From the NCBI GenBank assembly GCA_001768125.1, contig MENB01000178.1:1-13370 (forward strand): DNA of 13,370 nt. Reading direction: 5' to 3'. The notes under the pieces were generated by a model that did not search any database, was not told the DNA's origin, and worked only from the letters and a program-made list of their open reading frames with translations. The position numbers and the translations under genes were made by a program. Position 1 is the first letter of the stretch; each line of letters starts with the position of its first letter. This document shows positions 7,491 through 13,370 of this stretch, piece after piece. The DNA is from Armatimonadetes bacterium RBG_19FT_COMBO_69_19 (GTDB taxonomy: Bacteria; Sysuimicrobiota; Sysuimicrobiia; Sysuimicrobiales; Kaftiobacteriaceae).

Positions 7491-8797
7491 CGCCTCGCCC
7501 CCGCGGCCGCCGGGATTCCGACCCGTTCCAGGATGGTGCCCACGTGCTGCAGGTAATGCGCGTAATCGAACAGGCCGTCCAGCTCCGCGTCGCCGAAGTG
7601 CCCGCCGCGGCGGAGACCTTCCCGGAAGGAGGCGCCGCCCTCCACCGCCGCCATCGAGGCGTCCTGCACGATGCGGTAGGCCTGCTCACGCGTGAGCCCC
7701 CGTGCGATGAGCGCGAGCAGCACCCGGTGGCTGAAGACCAGCCCGCCGGTGAGCTCGAGGTTCGCGCGCATGCGATCGGAATAGACGCGGAGCCCGTCGA
7801 GCACGAACGCCATCCTGCGCAGCATGTAGTGGAGGAGCCCCGTACCCCCGGGGATCGCGATGCGCTCCACCGAGGAGTGCGTGATGTCGCGCTCGCCCCA
7901 GAGGGCCTGATCCTCCAGGGCGGCCTGAGCGTACCCACGCAGGATACGGGCGAGCCCCGTGATGCGCTCGCAGATGATGGGGTTGCGTTTGTGGGGCATC
8001 GCCGAGGAGCCGGTCTGCCCGGCGAGGAAGGGCTCCTCGACCTCGCGGATCTCCGTCCGGGCCAGGCTGCGGATCTCGGTCGCGATCTTCTCGAGCGTGC
8101 CACCGGTGATCGCGACGGCGGCCAGGTACTCGGCGTGGCGGTCCCGTTGGAGGATCTGCGACGAGACGCGCGCCGGCGTCAGGCCGAGCTGGTGGCAGAC
8201 GTGCGCCTCGATGGACGGATCCAGATGCGCGTAGGTGCCGACCTCACCCGAGATCTTGCCGACGGCCACACCCGTCCGCGCACGCTCCAACCGGTCCGCG
8301 TCGCGGCGGATCTCGTCAAACCACAGCGCCGCCTTCAGCCCGAACGTCGTGGGTTCGGCGTGCATCCCGTGCGTGCGCCCGGCCATCAGGGTGTGGCGGT
8401 GCGCCGCGGCGAGACGGGCGAGGGCATCGGCGACGGTCTTCACCTCGGCCAGCAGCAGTGCGGCGGCACGGACCATGAGGACCGACAGCGCCGTGTCCAC
8501 GACGTCTGATGAGCCCAGCCCGAGATGCAGGTATTTCGCGTCTTCGCCGGTCTGCTCACCGACCGAACGCAGGAACGCCACGACGTCGTGCTGGGTCGCC
8601 GTGCGCTCGATCTCGTCGATGCGGGCGGGCGTGCCCACTTTCGCCGTCCGGCGCAGGCGCTCCGCGACCTCGACCGGGACGATGCCGAGCTTCGCCTGGG
8701 CCTCGCAGGCCAGGAGCTCGATGTCCAGCCATGCCGCGAACTTCGTCTCCGGGGCCCAGAGCCGGGCCATCTCGGGCGTGGTGTAGCGGTCGATCAC
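7487..8797 (-). CDS. purB: Adenylosuccinate lyase
   Basis: PurB removes fumarate twice: from SAICAR to give AICAR (eighth step), and from adenylosuccinate to give AMP after PurA. The protein has 436 residues, all in the fumarase/aspartase superfamily. Motifs in order are YTTPEMARLW (5-14), KYLHLGLGSSDVVDTAL (88-104), the catalytic histidine region MAGRTHGMHAEPTTFG (138-153), and the superfamily signature GSSAMPHKRNPI (263-274) with the mobile-loop serines S264/S265 and K270. GTG at 8797 was chosen because families begin with this (x)IxRYTTPEM sequence and a GGAGGTG Shine-Dalgarno sits just upstream. The open frame continues far into purA but only as shadow. The gene overlaps both neighbours by 4 nt (GTGA with purA, ATGA with purC). 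Confidence 0.97.
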   Translation of the reverse strand: MIDRYTTPEMARLWAPETKFAAWLDIELLACEAQAKLGIVPVEVAERLRRTAKVGTPARIDEIERTATQHDVVAFLRSVGEQTGEDAKYLHLGLGSSDVVDTALSVLMVRAAALLLAEVKTVADALARLAAAHRHTLMAGRTHGMHAEPTTFGLKAALWFDEIRRDADRLERARTGVAVGKISGEVGTYAHLDPSIEAHVCHQLGLTPARVSSQILQRDRHAEYLAAVAITGGTLEKIATEIRSLARTEIREVEEPFLAGQTGSSAMPHKRNPIICERITGLARILRGYAQAALEDQALWGERDITHSSVERIAIPGGTGLLHYMLRRMAFVLDGLRVYSDRMRANLELTGGLVFSHRVLLALIARGLTREQAYRIVQDASMAAVEGGASFREGLRRGGHFGDAELDGLFDYAHYLQHVGTILERVGIPAAAGARR

Positions 8798-10065
8798 ACG
8801 ACACCTCCGACCACGGGGATGGGCACCAGCGCTTCGCGTTCCCGCCCAACGCCCACCATCGAGACCGGAACCCCGGTGATGTGCTCGATGCGCTCGAGGA
8901 ACGCCCGCGCTGCATCCGGCAGATCTTCCATCGCGCGCACGTCCGAGGTCCGCCCCCATCCCGGCAGCTCCTCGTAGACCGGCTCGGCGCGCTCCATCAC
9001 CGCGGTGTGCGGCACGGTGTCGAGCAGCCGGCCGCCGTCGCGGTAGGCGACGCAGAGCTTGACGGTCTCGAAGCCATCGAGGACGTCGAGCTTCATGACG
9101 GCCAGGTCCGTGAAGCCAGACACTTCCGCCGCGAAGCGGGCGGCTACGCCATCGAACCAGCCGCAGCGCCGCGGGCGGTTCGTCGAGGTGCCATACTCCA
9201 GTCCGTGCTCGCGCAGCGCATCCCCCACCCCGTCCCGGAGCTCGGTCGGCATGGGTCCCGCACCCACCGCCGTGGTGTAGGCCTTCACGACCCCGATGAC
9301 ACGGGTGATGCGCTGCGCGGGCACGCCCGCTCCTGCGCACGCACCTCCCGCCAGGCACGTCGACGAAGTGACGTACGGATACAGCCCCCAGTCGAGGTCC
9401 CGCATCACGCCGAGGTGACCTTCCAGGATGATGCGGGCGTTGCGGCGCAGCGCCTGCTGGACGATGGGATGGGTATCCACGATCATCGGGTCGAGGCGCT
9501 CGCGCCAGTGTTCCGTGATCGAGGACAGCTCATCACGGTCGACCTCGCGCCCCAGCGCGGCGGAGGCCCGCCGGGCGATCTCGTCCAGACGCTCGCGCAG
9601 ATACGCCGGCTCGAGCAGGTCGCCGGCCCGGATCCCCACCCGTGCGGCCTTGTCGGCGTAGACCGGCCAGATCCCTCGCCGCGTGGTGCCGTGCGCCCGG
9701 CCGCCCCGGGCCTCTTCGATCTTCGCGTCGAGCTCGACGTGGAAGGGGAAGACGAGGTGCGAACGTGTGGAGATCCGCAGCCGGGCCGTGGAGACCCCGA
9801 GCCTCTCCAGCGCCTCGATCTCCTCGAAGAGCGACATCGGGTTCACGACCACGCCGGGACCGATGAGACAGTCCACCCCGGGATGGCTGATCCCGGAGGG
9901 CACCAGGTGCAATCGCAGCACCCCGTGCTCGCCCACGATCGTGTGGCCCGCGTTGTTGCCGCCGTTGTAACGGATGACCATGTCGGCGTGGGCGGCGAGG
10001 GCATCGACCACCTTGCCCTTCCCCTCGTCCCCCCAGTGTCCGCCGACGACTGCCGTGACCGCCAT
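8794..10065 (-). CDS. purA: Adenylosuccinate synthetase, divergent subfamily
   Basis: PurA couples IMP and aspartate using GTP to form adenylosuccinate, the first AMP-specific step. The protein has 423 residues, normal length. The P-loop-like start VVGGHWGDEGKGKVVD (6-21) keeps catalytic D13 and K16. NNAGHT (37-42) keeps the general acid H41. VIGVVKAYTTAVGAGPMPTEL (256-276), the arginine loop TSTNRPRRCGWFD (293-305) and the guanine-recognition motif KLDVLDG (325-331) are recognisable. Other positions depart from the E. coli pattern: GTTRRGIWPVY (127-136) for GTTGRGIGPAY, and EGHLGVMRDLDWG (215-227) for EGAQGTLLDIDHG, which loses the IMP-contacting glutamine. ATG at 10065 has GGGAG 5 nt upstream and follows purE by 13 nt. 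It sits in the place where purK lies in many Bacillota operons. Confidence 0.95.
   Translation of the reverse strand: MAVTAVVGGHWGDEGKGKVVDALAAHADMVIRYNGGNNAGHTIVGEHGVLRLHLVPSGISHPGVDCLIGPGVVVNPMSLFEEIEALERLGVSTARLRISTRSHLVFPFHVELDAKIEEARGGRAHGTTRRGIWPVYADKAARVGIRAGDLLEPAYLRERLDEIARRASAALGREVDRDELSSITEHWRERLDPMIVDTHPIVQQALRRNARIILEGHLGVMRDLDWGLYPYVTSSTCLAGGACAGAGVPAQRITRVIGVVKAYTTAVGAGPMPTELRDGVGDALREHGLEYGTSTNRPRRCGWFDGVAARFAAEVSGFTDLAVMKLDVLDGFETVKLCVAYRDGGRLLDTVPHTAVMERAEPVYEELPGWGRTSDVRAMEDLPDAARAFLERIEHITGVPVSMVGVGREREALVPIPVVGGVV
8802..8808 (-). promoter_or_regulatory. Shine-Dalgarno deciding the GTG start of purB
   Basis: The minus strand reads GGAGGTG, 4 nt before the GTG at 8797 (6 nt when measured from GGAGG). 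It lies inside the purA 3' end and supports the GTGA overlap start rather than the much longer frame that runs upstream. Confidence 0.75.
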
Positions 10066-10078
10066 GACGTCTCCCTGC

Positions 10079-10594
10079 TTAACGGTTGACTTCCGAATTG
10101 AAGCCGGACGCGGCCTCGATCTTGGCCGCCATCTGGGCCTTGAACTCCCGCAGGCGCTCGCGCAGCCCAGGGTCGGCCGTGGCCAGGATCTCGAGGGCCA
10201 GGATCGCCGCATTCCGTGCGCCCCAGGTGCCGACCGAGACCGTAGCCACCGGCACGCCCGGGGGCATCTGCACCGTCGACAGGAGCGCATCGAGCCCGCC
10301 CAGGCCCGTAGCCTCGAGGGGCACCCCGATGACCGGCAGCACCGTGCGCGCCGCCACGGCACCGGCGAGGTGGGCGGCTCCACCGGCCGCGGCGATCAGT
10401 ACGCGAAGGCCGCGCTGTTCGGCCGAGCGGACGTACCGATCGACCAGGTCGGGAGACCGATGTGCCGAGGCGACGACCACCTCGAAGCCCACGCCGAAAT
10501 CGGACAAGGTGCGCGTCGCCTCGTCCATCGTCGGCCGATCGGATTCCGAACCGAGCATAATCCCCACCAGCATCCCCACCAGCGTCTGGTTCAT
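10079..10594 (-). CDS. purE: N5-carboxyaminoimidazole ribonucleotide mutase (PurE, class I)
   Basis: Class I PurE converts N5-CAIR to CAIR, step six. The protein has 171 residues. The phosphate and substrate loop reads LGSESDRPTMDEA (14-26), the catalytic histidine is H45 in ASAHRSPD (42-49), and the glycine-rich stretch AAAGGAAHLAGAVAART (68-84) is followed by LPVIGVP. GAAHLAG and AHRSP are characteristic of bacterial class I, which uses the product of PurK; class II AIR carboxylases differ here. No purK is in the window. ATG at 10594 overlaps the purD stop as ATGA and is preferred. An internal ATG at 10573 would also give a plausible N-terminus, but its Shine-Dalgarno is too close. The class call is by eye. 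Confidence 0.95.
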   Translation of the reverse strand: MNQTLVGMLVGIMLGSESDRPTMDEATRTLSDFGVGFEVVVASAHRSPDLVDRYVRSAEQRGLRVLIAAAGGAAHLAGAVAARTVLPVIGVPLEATGLGGLDALLSTVQMPPGVPVATVSVGTWGARNAAILALEILATADPGLRERLREFKAQMAAKIEAASGFNSEVNR

Positions 10595-11874
10595 GACACG
10601 CTCGCTCTCTCTCGGACGATCCCAGGAACCGCGGCGCCGATGTCCGTACGGAATTGCATCCCCTCGAAGCTGATCGTCGACAGTCCGCCGTACGCTTGCG
10701 CGCGTGCGTCCTCAAGTGTGGGTCCCGTGCCGACGACGTTCAGCACGCGGCCACCTGCGGTGACGAGCTGCCCGTCGCGCGTCGCCGTCCCGGCGTGGAA
10801 CACGAGCGCCGGCGCCGGCACGCGCTCGATCCCCCGGATCGGGATGCCCGTCTTGTACGCGCCGGGGTATCCACCGGAGGCCGCGACCACGCAGGCCGCG
10901 GCGTCATCGCTCCAGCGCAATTCCGGCGCGCGCCCTTCGAGGGTGGCGATCATCGCCTCAGCGAGGTTGCCCTCCAGCAGAGGCAGGATGACCTGGGCCT
11001 CTGGATCGCCGAAGCGGCAGTTGAACTCGATGACCTGCGGCCCGTCGGCGGTGATCATCAGCCCGGCGTAGAGCACTCCCGTATACGGATGTCCGTCATC
11101 CACCATCGCGGAGGCGACCGGCTCGAGGATCTCGTCCACGATCTGGGCGAGGTCGGCGAGCGAGACACGCGCCGGCGCGATGGCGCCCATGCCGCCGGTG
11201 TTGGGCCCGCGGTTCCCGTCCAGCGCGCGCTTGTAATCCTGCGCGGGCAGGAGCGGGAAGACCCGCCGGCCGCTGACAAATGCGAGCACACTGACTTCGG
11301 GACCCTCGAGCCGCTCCTCGATGAGCACGCGGTCGCCCGATGTCCCATATACATTGCGAACCATCATGTCGAGCACAGCCTGCTCGGCCTCTCGGGCATC
11401 GGAGGCCACCACCACGCCCTTTCCCGCGGCGAGGCCGTCGGCTTTGACGACAAGGGGGCGGCGCTGCCGGCGGACGTAGGTCAGGGCCTCAACGGGATCG
11501 GTGAAGACCTCGAAGGCAGCCGTCGAGATCCCGTGCCGGCGCAGCAGCGTCTTCGCGAAGATCTTGCTGCTCTCGAGCCGGGCCGCGTCCTGCGCCGGAC
11601 CAAAGATCCGAAGGCTCCTGGCCCGGAACGCGTCAACGATACCTGCCGCAAGCGGCGCCTCGGGACCGACGACGGTCAGGTCACCGTCGAGCTGCTCAGC
11701 GAGGGACGTGAGACCTGGAAGATCGGTGGCGGAGACGAGAGGATGACAAGTACCGACCGAGGCGATCCCTGGATTGCCTGGAGCTGCGTGCAGGTTGTGC
11801 GAGGCCGCGTCCTGGGCAAGCCGCCAAGCCAGGACGTGTTCCCTGCCTCCCGATCCAACAACCAGCATGCGCAA
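10591..11874 (-). CDS. purD: Phosphoribosylamine-glycine ligase (GAR synthetase)
   Basis: PurD ligates glycine to phosphoribosylamine with ATP to give GAR, step two. The protein is 427 residues from the TTG at 11874. It shows the N-terminal fold start LVVGSGGREHVLAWRL (4-19), APGNPG (31-36), VVGPEAPLAAGI (68-79), the ATP-grasp elements PLVVKADGLAAGKGVVVA (140-157), EERLEGPEVSVLAF (186-199), DYKRALDGNRGPNTGGMGA (213-231), YTGVLYAGLM (264-273) and the metal-binding EFNCRFGDPEAQ (283-294). EFNCR replaces the usual EFNAR. TTG is preferred over the ATG at 11868 because it aligns with the family N-terminus (MKVLVVGSGG) and lies 6 nt after a TGAGGA Shine-Dalgarno, whereas the ATG would have 12 nt. 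It is the first gene after the promoter and overlaps purE by 4 nt. Confidence 0.96.
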   Translation of the reverse strand: MRMLVVGSGGREHVLAWRLAQDAASHNLHAAPGNPGIASVGTCHPLVSATDLPGLTSLAEQLDGDLTVVGPEAPLAAGIVDAFRARSLRIFGPAQDAARLESSKIFAKTLLRRHGISTAAFEVFTDPVEALTYVRRQRRPLVVKADGLAAGKGVVVASDAREAEQAVLDMMVRNVYGTSGDRVLIEERLEGPEVSVLAFVSGRRVFPLLPAQDYKRALDGNRGPNTGGMGAIAPARVSLADLAQIVDEILEPVASAMVDDGHPYTGVLYAGLMITADGPQVIEFNCRFGDPEAQVILPLLEGNLAEAMIATLEGRAPELRWSDDAAACVVAASGGYPGAYKTGIPIRGIERVPAPALVFHAGTATRDGQLVTAGGRVLNVVGTGPTLEDARAQAYGGLSTISFEGMQFRTDIGAAVPGIVRERASVS

Positions 11875-11880
11875 GAACTA

Positions 11881-11886
11881 TCCTCA
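11881..11886 (-). promoter_or_regulatory. Shine-Dalgarno favouring the TTG start of purD
   Basis: The minus strand reads TGAGGA, then 6 nt, then TTG at 11874. The competing ATG at 11868 lies 12 nt away, beyond the usual spacing. The site lies only 4 nt from the downstream PurBox-like element, so a bound repressor could also affect this region. Confidence 0.65.
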
Positions 11887-11890
11887 GCGC

Positions 11891-11903
11891 AATGTTCGCC
11901 TTT
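11891..11903 (-). promoter_or_regulatory. PurBox-like operator, leader copy
   Basis: The minus strand reads AAAGGCGAACATT, matching the Gram-positive PurR box (AWWWCCGAACWWT as I recall it) at about 11 of 13 positions, including the CGAAC core. It differs by one base from the copy next to the -35 box. It lies in the predicted purD leader, downstream of the transcription start. Confidence 0.55.
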
Positions 11904-11953
11904 TTGTGGCCAGAAGTCCTGCAGAATGGTCCGGCGACTCAATCAACGCCGTT

Positions 11954-11983
11954 AGTATAAAGGATAGATGTGGCGCGGCGCAA
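11954..11983 (-). promoter_or_regulatory. Predicted sigma-70-type promoter of the pur operon
   Basis: On the minus strand a TATACT -10 box (11954-11959) lies 18 bp downstream of a TTGCGC -35 box (11978-11983). This is the most AT-rich patch between groEL and purD and follows the groEL terminator. Transcription would start near 11947, giving a leader of about 70 nt. The weak -35 (three of six consensus bases) suggests a regulated promoter, which agrees with the flanking repeats. Prediction by eye only. Confidence 0.65.
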
Positions 11984-11984
11984 G

Positions 11985-11997
11985 AATGTTCGTCTTT
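11985..11997 (-). promoter_or_regulatory. PurBox-like operator, -35 adjacent copy
   Basis: The minus strand reads AAAGACGAACATT, again about 11 of 13 matches to the PurR box and 12 of 13 identical to the leader copy. It directly abuts the predicted -35 box. CGAACATT is the core I remember from the B. subtilis pur control region. Both copies point the same way, while B. subtilis boxes are usually inverted. Confidence 0.6.
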
Positions 11998-12005
11998 CGT
12001 TCGGG
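11998..12005 (-). promoter_or_regulatory. Possible third, weaker PurR half-site (CCCGAACG)
   Basis: The minus strand carries CCCGAACG, with the exact CCGAAC core but poorer flanks. Its core lies 11 bp, about one helical turn, upstream of the core of the -35 adjacent box. It is the centre of a short dyad CTTTC-N6-GAAAG (11994-12009) that overlaps the tail of the groEL terminator, so it may belong to either element. Confidence 0.35.
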
Positions 12006-12043
12006 AAAGAAAGAGCCCCCGCTGATATGCACGCGGGGGCTCT
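12005..12043 (-). terminator. Rho-independent terminator of groEL
   Basis: On the minus strand a perfect 11-bp stem, AGAGCCCCCGC / GCGGGGGCTCT, closes a 10-nt loop (12012-12043) and is followed by TTCTTTC. It begins 23 nt after the groEL stop and ends about 22 bp before the -35 box of the pur promoter, so it separates the two transcription units. Confidence 0.92.
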
Positions 12044-12066
12044 AACAGAGCTGACCCTTAGGATCA

Positions 12067-13370
<1,304 letters not shown>

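Noticed and set aside
8794..10065. Phage-type PurZ (2-aminoadenylosuccinate synthetase) as an alternative to PurA
   Set aside because: PurZ lacks the catalytic aspartate at position 13, which is present here (HWGDEGKGK). The gene is embedded in a cellular purine operon with no phage genes.
8509..10089. Plus-strand open frame of about 526 codons opposite purA and the end of purB
   Set aside because: Antisense shadow: it crosses a real gene boundary on the other strand and shows no domain.
11875..11947. Purine riboswitch or attenuator in the purD leader
   Set aside because: The leader is only about 70 nt. I see no three-way-junction core, no terminator hairpin with U-tract, and no PreQ1 or guanine aptamer signature.
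10654..11955. Plus-strand open frame opposite purD running into the intergenic region
   Set aside because: Shadow of purD; it would read through the pur promoter and has no own promoter or Shine-Dalgarno that I can see.

Overview
The window is a high-GC bacterial chromosome segment in which nearly every base belongs to a minus-strand gene. It holds one long purine biosynthesis operon, transcribed right to left, and the 3' part of groEL at the right edge. I see no mobile elements, tRNAs, rRNAs, CRISPR arrays or phage genes. The long plus-strand open frames are antisense shadows typical of high-GC coding DNA.

Layout in the direction of transcription: groEL (13370-12067, 5' end outside the window), an intrinsic terminator (12012-12043), a 192-bp intergenic region with a sigma-70-type promoter flanked by two near-identical 13-bp PurBox-like sites, then purD, purE, purA, purB, purC, purS, purQ, purL, purF, purM, purN and the start of purH (cut by the left edge). 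Seven junctions are 4-nt ATGA/GTGA overlaps, purS/purQ is a 1-nt TGATG, purF/purM overlap by 8 nt, and the other three gaps are 10-13 nt. The operon therefore reads as one translationally coupled transcript.

Together the genes encode the route from PRPP to IMP (PurF, PurD, PurN, PurS/PurQ/PurL, PurM, PurE, PurC, PurB, PurH) plus PurA, which with PurB converts IMP to AMP. The step missing from the window is PurK, although PurE looks like the class I enzyme that normally needs it.

Organism: the core order purB-C-S-Q-L-F-M-N-H, the three-part PurS/PurQ/PurL FGAR amidotransferase, the Fe-S type PurF with a propeptide, and the PurBox-like operators all recall Bacillota (Bacillus subtilis purEKBCSQLFMNHD). 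The high GC, relocated purD, purA in the purK slot, long-form PurC and divergent PurA point to a high-GC Bacillota-related or uncultured deep-branching lineage. The exact phylum cannot be fixed by eye.

This is core metabolism, not an obvious new system. The most unusual items are the operator pair around the purD promoter, a tandem GC-rich hairpin inside an Arg-rich extension of purS just upstream of purQ, and a PurA with non-canonical IMP-site motifs.
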